Source of the DNA: JBBQAA01 sp038276395
GTDB taxonomy: Bacteria > Actinomycetota > Thermoleophilia > Solirubrobacterales > Solirubrobacteraceae
DNA: 40,794 bases
Assembly (NCBI GenBank): GCA_038276395.1
Contig: JBBQAA010000078.1
Location: 1 to 40,794 of the forward strand
Direction of reading: 5' to 3'
Part shown: one piece after another, positions 6,802 through 15,224 of the stretch
Layout: each line of letters begins with the position of its first letter
Position numbering within the stretch: the first letter of the stretch is position 1
The notes under the pieces: model-generated
Databases searched by the model: none
What the model saw: the letters and a program-made list of their open reading frames with translations, nothing else
Told to the model about the DNA's origin: nothing
Translations under genes and position numbers: made by a program

Positions 6802-7985
6802 GCCTCCGGATCGCCGAGCACGCCGAGCGCACCGACCCGGGCCGGGCCCGCCGGGGCAACGAGGACTCCTTCTGGATCGGCCCGCCCGCCTTCGTCGTGG
6901 CCGACGGGATGGGCGGCGCCCAGGCGGGCGAGGTCGCCTCGCGGATCGCGGTCGAGACCTTCTCGGCCGAGATCGGCGCCGACGGCCCGCCCGAGCACCG
7001 CCTGGCCGGTGCCGTGCGCACCGCCAACGCGCGCATCGCCGAGACCGCCCGGACCCACCGCGAGCGGGCGGGGATGGGCACGACGCTGATCGCCGCGCTC
7101 GTGGGGCCGCAGGACGTCGCCCTGGCCCACGTGGGGGACTCGCGGATCTACCGCCTGCGCGACGAGGCGCTGACGATGCTGACGCGCGACCACACCCTCG
7201 TGCAGGCGCTGATCGACCAGGGCCGGCTCTCCGAGGAGGAGGCGGCCGTCCACCCGCAGCGCTCGGTCATCACCCGCGCGCTCGGCGCCGAGCACGAAGT
7301 CGAGGTCGACACGCGCACCCTCCCGGCGCGCGACGGGGACGTCTTCCTGTTGTGCTCCGACGGACTGACCTCGATGGTCGACGAGGACACGATCGCACGC
7401 ATCCTCGTGGGCGCCGGCTCGCTCGCGGAGGCGAGCGCCGCGCTCGTCGACGCCGCGAACGCGGCCGGGGGGCGGGACAACATCACCGTCGTGCTCTTCC
7501 GCCTCGAGGAGGACGGGGAGGACGGGGAGGGCGCCGCGGCCGGCCCGCCGACGGAGGCCGCGGAGGCGGGCCCTCCCCCCGCCGATCACACGCAGGTCTT
7601 CTCGGCGGCGCCGGCCGCCCCGCCCCGCTCCGACGTCGCCGCTCGCCCCGGCGCTCGCCGCCGGCGCTCGCGCCGCGTCACCGTCCTGCGCCGCGGCGCG
7701 ATCACCGTCCTCATCGTCGCGCCCGTCCTCGTCGGGCTCTGGGTGGCCACTCGGCTCGTCTACTTCGTGGGGACCGACTCCCACGGCCTCGTCGCGGTCT
7801 ACCGCGGCGTCCCCTACGACCTGCCCGCCGGGATCCGCCTCTACGAGCGCTTCTACGTCTCCGGGGTGCCGGCGAGCATCGTCCCCCCCGGCCGCCGGCG
7901 CACGCTGCTCGACCACTCGCTGCGCTCCGAGCGGGACGCCTCGGATCTGGTCGACCAGCTCGAGCTCGGCCGGGTGGCCCGGTGA
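6798..7985 (+). CDS. pstP: PP2C-family serine/threonine phosphatase
   Basis: A 395-residue phosphatase expected to dephosphorylate the kinases and their substrates. The PP2C domain (about residues 5-235) contains the metal-ligand motifs RGNEDSFW, VADGMGG, HVGDSRIY, CSDGLT and GGRDNITVV. An acidic/Pro linker is followed by a single transmembrane helix (about 300-320, AITVLIVAPVLVGLWVA) and a short extracytoplasmic tail of about 75 residues with RGVPYDLPAGIRLY, as in mycobacterial PstP. The start is the GTG overlapping the fhaB stop; the stop TGA overlaps the next GTG. It is in the same unit as three genes whose products bind or carry phosphothreonine, which fits its role as the opposing phosphatase. 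Confidence 0.95.
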   Translation: MSLRIAEHAERTDPGRARRGNEDSFWIGPPAFVVADGMGGAQAGEVASRIAVETFSAEIGADGPPEHRLAGAVRTANARIAETARTHRERAGMGTTLIAALVGPQDVALAHVGDSRIYRLRDEALTMLTRDHTLVQALIDQGRLSEEEAAVHPQRSVITRALGAEHEVEVDTRTLPARDGDVFLLCSDGLTSMVDEDTIARILVGAGSLAEASAALVDAANAAGGRDNITVVLFRLEEDGEDGEGAAAGPPTEAAEAGPPPADHTQVFSAAPAAPPRSDVAARPGARRRRSRRVTVLRRGAITVLIVAPVLVGLWVATRLVYFVGTDSHGLVAVYRGVPYDLPAGIRLYERFYVSGVPASIVPPGRRRTLLDHSLRSERDASDLVDQLELGRVAR

Positions 7986-9307
7986 GCGCGCGCAACCGCG
8001 AGCTGCTGGCGCTCGTGCCCGCCTCGCTGCTCGTCACCGCGGGCTTCGCGGCGATCCTCATCCAGAACGCCGGGAAGGGCGGGGTCGTCGACAACCGGAC
8101 GATCTCCACCGGCTCCCTGACCTACGGCCTGCTGTTCCTCGGGCTGTGCCTGGCCACCCACGTCGTCCTGCGCATGACGCTGCCCTACGCCGACCCCTAC
8201 CTGTTCCCGCTCGTCGCCGTGCTCGCCTGCTTCGGGCTCGTCATGATCTACCGCCTGAGCGAGATCGACGCGCGCCGCCAGGCGCAGTGGTTCGTGCTCG
8301 GGCTCGTCCTCTTCACGGTGACGATCGTCGTCTTCCGCGACTACCGCAAGCTCGAGGGCTACCGCTACGTGATCGCCGCGGCTGGGATCCTCCTGCTCCT
8401 GCTCCCGCGCGTGCCGGGGATCGGCGCGCAGACCAACGGCGCCTACCTCGGCGTGCGGATCCCGGGGCTCTTCGTCTTCCAGCCCGCGGAGCTCGCGAAG
8501 ATCGCCATCGTCGTCTTCCTCGCCTCCTACCTGCGAGACACACGCCAGCTTCTCGTCCAGGGGGCGCGGCGCTTCCTCGGGGTGACGCTGCCGCCGCTCA
8601 AGCACTTCGGCCCGCTGCTCGTGGTCTGGGGCTCGGCGATGCTGATGCTCGTCGTCATCCGCGACCTCGGCTCCTCGCTCATGTTCTTCGGCGGCTTTCT
8701 CGCCATCGTCTACGTGGCCACGGGGAGGCTCTCCTTCGTCGTCATCGGCCTCGCCCTCTTCGCCCTCGGCGCGTGGTTCCTCGCCACGCACGTCGGCCAC
8801 GTCCACGATCGCGTAGAGGCGTGGCTCCATCCCTTCCAGGGCAATCTCTACGACAAGGTCGGCGGCTCCTACCAGCTCGCCCAGGGCCAGTTCGCGATGG
8901 CCGACGGCGGGCTCTTCGGGCAGGGCTTCGGGCAGGCGGTGCTGACGACGCCGACGGGCCAGGTCATCGTGCCCGCGGCGAAGACCGACCTCATCTACAC
9001 GATCATCGCCAACGAGCTCGGGCTCTTCGGGGCCACGGCGGTCATCGTCACCTACCTGCTCGCCGTCCAGCGCGGCTTCAAGATCGCCATGCTCGCGCGC
9101 GACTCGTTCTCAAAGCTCCTGGCCACCGGGCTGACCGCTGTCTTCGCGCTGCAGGTCTTCGTCATCGTCGGCGGGGTCACGCGCGTCATCCCGCTCACCG
9201 GGGTGACGTTGCCCTTCGTCTCCTACGGCGGCTCGTCGATCCTCGCCAACTTCATCCTGCTGGCGCTGCTCCTGCTCGTCTCCGACCGCGCCCGGAGGCC
9301 GGCGTGA
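7982..9307 (+). CDS. rodA: FtsW/RodA/SpoVE family SEDS glycosyltransferase
   Basis: A 441-residue polytopic membrane protein of the SEDS family, the peptidoglycan glycosyltransferases that polymerise lipid II outside the membrane together with a class B PBP. About ten membrane segments are visible. Family motifs include RIPGLFVFQPAELAK, KTDLIYTIIANELGLFG and the C-terminal GVTLPFVSYGGSSILAN. Position between pstP and pbpA matches mycobacterial rodA, so I prefer RodA over FtsW. The catalytic Asp expected in extracytoplasmic loop 4 is plausibly in the HDRVEAWLHPF region. The GTG start overlaps the pstP stop by four bases and its TGA overlaps the pbpA GTG. Confidence 0.94.
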   Translation: MSARNRELLALVPASLLVTAGFAAILIQNAGKGGVVDNRTISTGSLTYGLLFLGLCLATHVVLRMTLPYADPYLFPLVAVLACFGLVMIYRLSEIDARRQAQWFVLGLVLFTVTIVVFRDYRKLEGYRYVIAAAGILLLLLPRVPGIGAQTNGAYLGVRIPGLFVFQPAELAKIAIVVFLASYLRDTRQLLVQGARRFLGVTLPPLKHFGPLLVVWGSAMLMLVVIRDLGSSLMFFGGFLAIVYVATGRLSFVVIGLALFALGAWFLATHVGHVHDRVEAWLHPFQGNLYDKVGGSYQLAQGQFAMADGGLFGQGFGQAVLTTPTGQVIVPAAKTDLIYTIIANELGLFGATAVIVTYLLAVQRGFKIAMLARDSFSKLLATGLTAVFALQVFVIVGGVTRVIPLTGVTLPFVSYGGSSILANFILLALLLLVSDRARRPA

Positions 9308-10710
9308 ACGACTCGATCATGAAGCTCTTCGGCGTCGTCTTCGTCCTCTTCGGGCTGCTCGTCGCCTTCACCTCGCGCTGGACGGTCTTCGAGGCCAAGG
9401 CGCTCCGCGACCAGCCGCGGAATGCGCGGCCGATCCTCGAGGAGCTGCGGATCAAGCGGGGGCGGATCCTCGCCGCGAACGGCGCCGTGCTCGCGCGCCC
9501 GGTGCCCGGCCCGGGCGGCACCTTCGGGCGCGCCTACCCGTTCGGCGGGGTGTTCGCCCACGCGGTCGGGTACTCCAACGCCGCGCTCGGGCAGCGCGCG
9601 GGGCTCGAGAAGTCCGAGAACGACACGCTCACCGGCCAGGACGACGCGGTCTCCTCCTTCCTCGACGAGCTCCGCGGCCACCAGCGCCGGGGTAACACCG
9701 TCGTGACGACGCTCCGGCCCGCGGCGCAGAAGGCCGCGCTGGCCGGTCTCGCGGGTCGGAACGGCGCGGTCGTCGCGCTCGACCCCCGCACCGGCGCCGT
9801 GCAGGCGCTCGCCGCCAACCCGAGCTTCGATCCCTCCCATCCCGCCCGCGGCGGCTCGCAGTTCGATCGCGCCACGCAGTCGGGCTATCCGCCGGGCTCG
9901 ACGTTCAAGACGGTGACGGCCGTCGCCGCGATCGACTCCGGTCGCTTCACGCCGGCCTCGACGCTCAGCGGGCGCTCCCCGCAGATCATCTCCGGCACCC
10001 CCCTCTCCAACGACGCCGGCGAGCAGTTCGGCACGATCGACCTGACGACCGCGTTGACGAACTCGGTCAACACGGTGTGGGCGCAGGTCGCCGTCGCCCT
10101 CGGCCGCAGGACGATGACGAGCTACATGAAGCGCTTCGGCTTCTACCGCAGGCCGCCGCTCGACCTGCCGGCCGGCGAGCGCGCGGCCAGCCACGTGGTC
10201 GACTTCAAGGGCCGGGTGCGGGAGCCCACGAGCGACCAGGTCGATCTCGGCCGGGTGGGGATCGGGCAGGGGGGCCTCGAGGTCACGCCGCTGCAGATGG
10301 CGATGGTGGCGAGCGCGATCGCCAACCGCGGGCGGCTGATGACGCCCCACCTCGTGGCCCGCACGGTCGACCCCGACGGACGCACGCGCTCGACGGTCAA
10401 GCCGCGCCTCTACTCCCGCGTCATGAAGCCCTCGACCGCCGCCCAGGTGGGCACGATGATGCAGTCGGTCGTCCGCGGGGGCACGGGCACGCAGGCCGCG
10501 CTCTCCGGTATCGACGTGGCCGGCAAGACGGGCACGGCCGAGGTCGGCTGCAACCGGCAGAAGGGCGTGCAGACGTGGTTCATCGCCTTCGCGCCCGCCA
10601 AGGCGCCGCGCGTGGCGGTGGCGGTCGCCGTCGAGTGCTCGGGCGGCTTCGGCGGCACGGTGGCGGCGCCGATCGCCAAGACGGTCATGGAGACCATCCT
10701 GCGTGGCTGA
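9304..10710 (+). CDS. pbpA: Class B penicillin-binding protein (peptidoglycan transpeptidase)
   Basis: A 468-residue PBP that cross-links peptidoglycan by DD-transpeptidation, anchored by one N-terminal helix (about residues 8-24). The transpeptidase domain shows the active-site tetrad STFK with Ser199, the SVN triad at 254-256, and KTGTAE with Lys408. The segment between helix and transpeptidase (about 45-165) is the short dimerisation domain typical of PbpA. The neighbouring rodA product is its expected glycosyltransferase partner. The start GTG overlaps the rodA stop by four bases; its 3' end overlaps pknB by eight bases. Length and motif order are normal, and there is no sign of beta-lactam-resistance substitutions that I can judge by eye. 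Confidence 0.96.
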   Translation: MNDSIMKLFGVVFVLFGLLVAFTSRWTVFEAKALRDQPRNARPILEELRIKRGRILAANGAVLARPVPGPGGTFGRAYPFGGVFAHAVGYSNAALGQRAGLEKSENDTLTGQDDAVSSFLDELRGHQRRGNTVVTTLRPAAQKAALAGLAGRNGAVVALDPRTGAVQALAANPSFDPSHPARGGSQFDRATQSGYPPGSTFKTVTAVAAIDSGRFTPASTLSGRSPQIISGTPLSNDAGEQFGTIDLTTALTNSVNTVWAQVAVALGRRTMTSYMKRFGFYRRPPLDLPAGERAASHVVDFKGRVREPTSDQVDLGRVGIGQGGLEVTPLQMAMVASAIANRGRLMTPHLVARTVDPDGRTRSTVKPRLYSRVMKPSTAAQVGTMMQSVVRGGTGTQAALSGIDVAGKTGTAEVGCNRQKGVQTWFIAFAPAKAPRVAVAVAVECSGGFGGTVAAPIAKTVMETILRG

Positions 10711-12673
10711 CGCGGCGGAGGGCACGATCGTCGACGGGCGTTACCGGGTGCTCACCCGGCTCGGCTCGGGCGGGATGGCCGACGTCTTCTGCGCCGAGGA
10801 CCAGCAGCTCGGCCGCCGCGTCGCGCTGAAGCTCCTGCACGGCCGCTTCGCCGCCGACGAGGAGTTCGTCGAGCGCTTCCGCCGCGAGGCGCAGAGCGCG
10901 GCGGGCCTCCAGCATCCGAACGTCGTCGGGATCTACGACCGGGGGCAGTGGGACGGCACCTGGTACATCGCCATGGAGTACCTGCCGGGCCGGAGCCTCA
11001 AGGATGTCATCCGCTCCGAGGCGCCCTTCGCGCCGCTGCGCGCGGTCGAGATCGCCATCCAGATCGTCAAGGCGGCGCGCTTCGCCCACCGGCGCGGGGT
11101 CATCCACCGCGACCTGAAGCCTCACAACGTGATCCTCGACGAGGAGGATCGCATCAAGGTCACGGACTTCGGGATCGCCCGCGCCGGCGCCTCGGACATG
11201 ACCGAGACGGGCTCGATCCTCGGCACGGCGCAGTACCTCTCCCCCGAGCAGGCGCAGGGCCACGCGGTCTCCGCGCGCTCGGACCTCTACTCGATCGGCG
11301 TCGTCCTCTACGAGATGCTCACGGGCCGCCTGCCCTTCGAGGCCGACACCGCGGTCTCGATCGCGCTGAAGCACGTGACCGAGGCCGCGCCCTCGCCCCG
11401 CGCGCTCAACCCCGCCGTGCCGACGGAGCTCGACGCGATCGTGCTGTGGGCGATGGCCAAGGCGCCCGAGCACCGCCCGGAGAGCGCCGACGCGCTGCTC
11501 GAGGCGCTCGAGCGGCTGCGCGAGCAGCTCGTGAGCGGCGCGCCCGCCGGCCCTCCGACCGCGAGCTTCGTCCCGGTCCCGCCGCCGCCCGAGGCGGCGA
11601 CCGTCCTCGCGCCGGGCCCGGAGCCCGTCGTGCCCGTCGCCTACCCCGAGGATCCCTACCCGCCGCCCGAGGAGGAGCGGCGGAGCCGCTGGCCGTGGCT
11701 CGTCGCCGCGCTCGTGCTCCTGCTCATCGCCGGCGGCGTGGCCGCCTACCTGCTCACGCGCCCGGCGAAGGTGCTCGTGCCGGACGTCGTCAACGCGACC
11801 CTGAGCGTCGGCCAGGCACGCCTGCAGAACGAGGGCTTTCAGGTCACGGTGATCCGGCGCACCGACTCCCGACCCCGGGAGCGCGTGATCGCGGAGGTCC
11901 CGCTGCCCGGGACGAAGCTGGCCAAGGGGGAGATCGTCACCCTCACGGTCTCCGACGGGCCGGGCCAGGGCGTCGTGCCCCGCGTGGCCGGCCTGACCCA
12001 GGCGGCCGCGGAGCGCGCGCTCAGGCGCGCGGGCTTCAAGACCTCCGTCCAGAAGGCGCCGTCGGACAGCGTGCCCGCGGGCACGGTGGTGGGCACGCAG
12101 CCCGGGGAGGGCTCGCAGCTGACGAAGCAGAACCCGGTCACGCTCACGGTCTCCACCGGGCCGGAGCTCTTCCCGGTGCCCGACGTGGTCGGCAACTCCG
12201 CCGGAGACGCCCGCGCGGCACTGCGCAACGCCGGCTTTCAGACCACGGAGTCCCGGCAGGACAGCACGAAGGCGCCCGGCACGGTCATCTCGCAGACCCC
12301 GGCGGGGGGCGCGCAGACCAAGCGGGGCACGGTGATCTCGTTGGTGCTGGCCCGGGCGGGCCAGCAGACCATCCCCGACGTCACCGGCGAGCCGTCGGCC
12401 CGTGCGGTCAACGAGCTGAGCAAGGCGGGGTTCAAGACGGCGATCAAGCGGCAGGACAGCCCGAACCGGAAGGACGACGGGAAGGTCCTCTCCCAGAGTC
12501 CGACGGGCAAGGCCAAGCAGGGCGCGACCGTGACGCTCACCGTCGGGCGCTTCACCGGCCCGACCCCGACCACGCCGACGACCCCGACCACGCCGACGAC
12601 CCCGACCACGCCGACGACCCCGACCACGCCGACGACCCCGACCACGCCGACGACCCCCGGCGGGGGCGGGTGA
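10703..12673 (+). CDS. pknB: PknB-type serine/threonine kinase with four PASTA domains and a Pro-Thr tail
   Basis: A 656-residue transmembrane kinase. The catalytic domain (about residues 12-275) has GSGGMADVF, VALKLL, HRDLKPHNV, VTDFGIAR and LSPEQ. A Pro-rich juxtamembrane segment leads to one helix (about 331-353). Outside are four PASTA domains (about 356-420, 422-488, 489-553, 554-619), recognisable by P-[DR]-V starts and VTLTVS-like ends; PASTA domains bind muropeptides or lipid II. The C-terminus is ten PTT triplets and PGGGG, encoded by a perfect tandem repeat. Such kinases phosphorylate division and peptidoglycan proteins, including the FHA proteins upstream. It overlaps pbpA by eight bases and ddl by four. 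The GTG start was chosen because it precedes GRYRVLTRLG at the normal distance. Confidence 0.96.
   Translation: MADAAEGTIVDGRYRVLTRLGSGGMADVFCAEDQQLGRRVALKLLHGRFAADEEFVERFRREAQSAAGLQHPNVVGIYDRGQWDGTWYIAMEYLPGRSLKDVIRSEAPFAPLRAVEIAIQIVKAARFAHRRGVIHRDLKPHNVILDEEDRIKVTDFGIARAGASDMTETGSILGTAQYLSPEQAQGHAVSARSDLYSIGVVLYEMLTGRLPFEADTAVSIALKHVTEAAPSPRALNPAVPTELDAIVLWAMAKAPEHRPESADALLEALERLREQLVSGAPAGPPTASFVPVPPPPEAATVLAPGPEPVVPVAYPEDPYPPPEEERRSRWPWLVAALVLLLIAGGVAAYLLTRPAKVLVPDVVNATLSVGQARLQNEGFQVTVIRRTDSRPRERVIAEVPLPGTKLAKGEIVTLTVSDGPGQGVVPRVAGLTQAAAERALRRAGFKTSVQKAPSDSVPAGTVVGTQPGEGSQLTKQNPVTLTVSTGPELFPVPDVVGNSAGDARAALRNAGFQTTESRQDSTKAPGTVISQTPAGGAQTKRGTVISLVLARAGQQTIPDVTGEPSARAVNELSKAGFKTAIKRQDSPNRKDDGKVLSQSPTGKAKQGATVTLTVGRFTGPTPTTPTTPTTPTTPTTPTTPTTPTTPTTPTTPGGGG
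12566..12655 (+). repeat. Five perfect 18-base tandem repeats encoding (PTTPTT)5
   Basis: The unit CCGACCACGCCGACGACC repeats five times without a mismatch, in frame at the 3' end of pknB. Each unit encodes two PTT triplets. Perfect identity at synonymous positions suggests recent expansion by slippage or recombination, so copy number is likely to vary between strains. Confidence 0.95.
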
Positions 12674-13671
12674 GCGCGCGCCGGGTCGCCGTCCTCGCGG
12701 GCGGGCGCTCCTCCGAGCACGAGGTCTCGCTCGCCTCCGCCGCCGCGGTCCGGGCGGGTCTGGCCGACGCGGGCCACGAGGTGCTCGACGTGCGGATCGA
12801 GCGGGACGGCCGCTGGCGCGCGGGGGAGGAGCCGGTCGTGCTCGAGCCGGGGGCGGGCTTTCCCGGCGCCGAGGTCGTCTTTCCCGTCCTGCACGGCCCG
12901 TGGGGAGAGGACGGCACCGTGCAGGGCCTGCTCGAGCTCCTCGGCGTCCCCTACGTGGGCGCGGGCGTGCTCGCCTCCGCCCTGTGCATGGACAAGGTCG
13001 CGTTCAAGGACGCTCTCGCGCACGCGGCCGCGCCCCAGGTCGCCTACGAGGGCGTGCGGCGCGCCGAGCTCGCCGGCGGGCGCGAGGCGGTGCTCGCGCG
13101 CGTCGCCGGTCTCGGCTTCCCGCTCTTCGTCAAGCCGGCGCGCCTCGGCTCCTCGGTCGGCATCGTGCGCGTCGCGACGGCCGAGGAGCTGCCGGCCGCG
13201 CTCGAGGCCGCCTTCGCCCACGACCCGGTGGTCATCGCCGAGGCGCTCGGCACGGGCCGCGAGGTCGAGTGCTCGGTCATCGGCAACGAGGATCCCCTGG
13301 CCTCCGAGCCCGGCGAGGTCATGCTCGCCGCGGGGGAAGGGGGCTGGTACGACTACGAGGCCAAGTACACGCCGGGAGGGATGGAGCTCGTCGTGCCGGC
13401 GCGCATCTCCGCCACGGCTCGCGCCCGCGTGCGCGCGCTGACGGAGTGGACCTTCGCCCAGGTGGGCTGCGCGGGCCTCGCGCGCGTCGACTTCTTCGTC
13501 GACGGCGAGACCGTGCTCGTGAACGAGTTGAACACGATGCCGGGCCAGACCGCGACCTCGGCCTTCGCCAAGCTCTTCGCCGCCACGGGGGTCCCCTACC
13601 CTGAGCTGCTCGACCGTCTCGTCTCGCTCGCGCTCGAGCGCCACGCGGCCGCGGCGGCCTACACGCACTGA
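12670..13671 (+). CDS. ddl: D-alanine--D-alanine ligase
   Basis: A 333-residue ATP-grasp ligase that joins two D-Ala for the peptidoglycan stem peptide. Motifs: GGRSSEHEVSLASA near the N-terminus, HGPWGEDGTVQGLLELLGVPYVG, KPARLGSSVGI in the ATP-grasp region, YDYEAKY (the Tyr-type omega-loop expected for a D-Ala-D-Ala rather than D-Ala-D-Lac enzyme), and metal-binding NELNTMPGQT. The last motif is usually NEINTMPGFT, so the Phe-to-Gln change is unusual but outside the metal ligands. The GTG overlaps the pknB stop by four bases, so a substrate-supply enzyme is translationally coupled to the kinase/PBP operon. It is the last gene of the operon and is followed by a hairpin. Confidence 0.95.
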   Translation: MSARRVAVLAGGRSSEHEVSLASAAAVRAGLADAGHEVLDVRIERDGRWRAGEEPVVLEPGAGFPGAEVVFPVLHGPWGEDGTVQGLLELLGVPYVGAGVLASALCMDKVAFKDALAHAAAPQVAYEGVRRAELAGGREAVLARVAGLGFPLFVKPARLGSSVGIVRVATAEELPAALEAAFAHDPVVIAEALGTGREVECSVIGNEDPLASEPGEVMLAAGEGGWYDYEAKYTPGGMELVVPARISATARARVRALTEWTFAQVGCAGLARVDFFVDGETVLVNELNTMPGQTATSAFAKLFAATGVPYPELLDRLVSLALERHAAAAAYTH

Positions 13672-13673
13672 GA

Positions 13674-13712
13674 CCCCCCAAGGGAGGGACTGTCCCTCCG
13701 GCCCTCGGGGGG
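13674..13712. terminator. Bidirectional hairpin between convergent genes, with a GGAGGGA/TCCCTCC core
   Basis: Between ddl (plus) and the kinase (minus) lies a nested inverted repeat: outer arms CCCCCC (13674-13679) and GGGGGG (13707-13712), inner arms GGAGGGA and TCCCTCC around CTG. It fills nearly the whole 41-base gap. There is no T-tract in either direction, so intrinsic termination is inferred from position and stem strength only. The compact core also resembles REP-type palindromes. Confidence 0.55.
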
Positions 13713-15206
13713 CTACCTATAGAGCTGCGCCTCGGAGATCTTCGCCTGGTCCTGCCCGCGCGGGAGCTGAGTGATCCACAGCAGCCAGTAGCGGTGCTTC
13801 TCCGGTTCGGGGCGCACGGGGATGTCCGTCCGCCGCTCGACGGTCACCGTGTTGCTGATCCGCCGCCAGCCGGAGAGCCGCTGCGGCGGCCCCGAGTCGG
13901 CGACGTAGACGCGCGCCCGGAAACCGGGGGAGGCCGAGCGTACGCGCATGAACCTGACCTTCGTGCCGGGGCTCGCGTCCAGGTAGAGCCCGACGCCCGG
14001 CTTGCCGAGGTTCCCGCTCTGGTAGCTCTCCGTCGTCCACTCCGTGGTCGGGTCGTTGTCGACGGCGAACTGCGTCTGATCCGGATGCTCGCCCGGCGCC
14101 CCCATGCCGAACGGGTCGAAGTCGTGCGCGGCGTTGCCGGCGAGGACGACCTGATGCTCCCCGCGCGCGGGAGGCTTGGCCGCCGCGCCGCCCGTCCCCC
14201 GGTGGGCGCTCTGGGAGAGCAGCACGATCGCCGCGGCGATCCCGGCGAGGGCGAGCACGAGCAGGGAGATGGCGAGGTTCGGACGGCGCAGGCGGAGGGG
14301 CAGGCGCCGCTTGGCGCGATCCGGGAGGGTGCGCAGGACCGTCGTGGCCTCGCCCGTGGTCTCGCCCGCCCGCGCGGTCTCGAGCGCCAGCGCCTCCTCG
14401 AGGTCGCCGATCATCCGCTCGGCGCTCCCGTAGCGGCGATCGAGGTCCTTGGCCGTCGCTCGGTCGACGACGGCGGCCAACGCGGAGGAGACCTCCGGGC
14501 GGCGGAGCTGCGGGTCGGGCAGCGGGTCGCGCACGTGCTTCATCGCCACCGCCACCTGGTTCTCGCCGCGGTAGGGGACCTCGCCGACGAGCATCTCCCA
14601 CATGACGATCCCGAGCGAGTAGAGGTCGGACTGCCCGGTCACCGGGTGCCCGAGCGCCTGCTCGGGGGAGACGTAGTCGGTCGTGCCGAGGACGCGGCCG
14701 TCCGCGGTCAGTCCCTCCTCGTCGAGCGTGCGGGCGATGCCGAAGTCCGTGACCTTGGCCGAGCCCTCGGGGTCGATGAGGACGTTCTGGGGCTTCACGT
14801 CCCGGTGGACGATCTGGTGGGCGTGCGCGCAGGAGAGCGCGCGCGCGACCTCGATCGCGTAGGCCACGGCCTCGCCCACGGGCAGGCCGCCGGTGCGCCG
14901 GATCCGCGCCTTGAGAGTCTCTCCCTCGACGAACTCGAGCACGATGTAGGGGCGCCCGCCATCCTCCCCGTAGTCGATGACGGTGACGATGTGCGGGTGG
15001 GAGAGCTGGGCGACGGCGCGCGCCTCGCGCCGGAAGCGCTCGAGCTGCTCGGAGTCCCGGGCCACCTCGCGGTCCATGAGCTTTATCGCCACCGGCCGCG
15101 CGAGGCGCTCGTCGAAGGCGCGGTAGACCGTCGACATGCCGCCCGTCCCGACCCGGGCGTCCAGTCGGTAGCGGCCGGAGAGGGAGGTCCCAAGCAGCGC
15201 GCTCAC
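13713..15206 (-). CDS. Serine/threonine protein kinase with C-terminal discoidin-like domain
   Basis: A 497-residue membrane kinase. Catalytic domain (about residues 11-270): GTGGMSTVY, VAIKLM, HRDVKPQNV, VTDFGIAR, VSPEQ; all key residues present. One transmembrane helix (about 311-334, AISLLVLALAGIAAAIVLL). The extracytoplasmic part (about 350-497) begins with DFDPFGMGAPGEHPDQT, AVDNDPTTEWTTESY and GVGLYLDA, and ends with WLLWITQLP; this pattern is a discoidin/F5-8C-like beta-sandwich such as that seen in the C-terminal part of actinobacterial MurJ proteins, and often binds glycans. It lacks PASTA repeats. The start is a GTG; the gene diverges from a decayed DsbA-type gene and converges on ddl. 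Ligand and targets unknown. Confidence 0.93.
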   Translation of the reverse strand: MSALLGTSLSGRYRLDARVGTGGMSTVYRAFDERLARPVAIKLMDREVARDSEQLERFRREARAVAQLSHPHIVTVIDYGEDGGRPYIVLEFVEGETLKARIRRTGGLPVGEAVAYAIEVARALSCAHAHQIVHRDVKPQNVLIDPEGSAKVTDFGIARTLDEEGLTADGRVLGTTDYVSPEQALGHPVTGQSDLYSLGIVMWEMLVGEVPYRGENQVAVAMKHVRDPLPDPQLRRPEVSSALAAVVDRATAKDLDRRYGSAERMIGDLEEALALETARAGETTGEATTVLRTLPDRAKRRLPLRLRRPNLAISLLVLALAGIAAAIVLLSQSAHRGTGGAAAKPPARGEHQVVLAGNAAHDFDPFGMGAPGEHPDQTQFAVDNDPTTEWTTESYQSGNLGKPGVGLYLDASPGTKVRFMRVRSASPGFRARVYVADSGPPQRLSGWRRISNTVTVERRTDIPVRPEPEKHRYWLLWITQLPRGQDQAKISEAQLYR

Positions 15207-15211
15207 GGCTC

Positions 15212-15217
15212 TATGTT
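15212..15217 (+). promoter_or_regulatory. Candidate -10 (TATGTT) of the decayed DsbA-family gene
   Basis: TATGTT ends seven bases before GTG 15225, the likely original start of the pseudogene, matching the leaderless arrangement of intact genes nearby. If functional it would still transcribe the remnant. Confidence 0.35.
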
Positions 15218-15224
15218 CGGGCGC

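Noticed and set aside
12540..12660. Tandem repeat considered as a CRISPR array
   Set aside because: The units are adjacent without spacers and encode an in-frame Thr/Pro tail.
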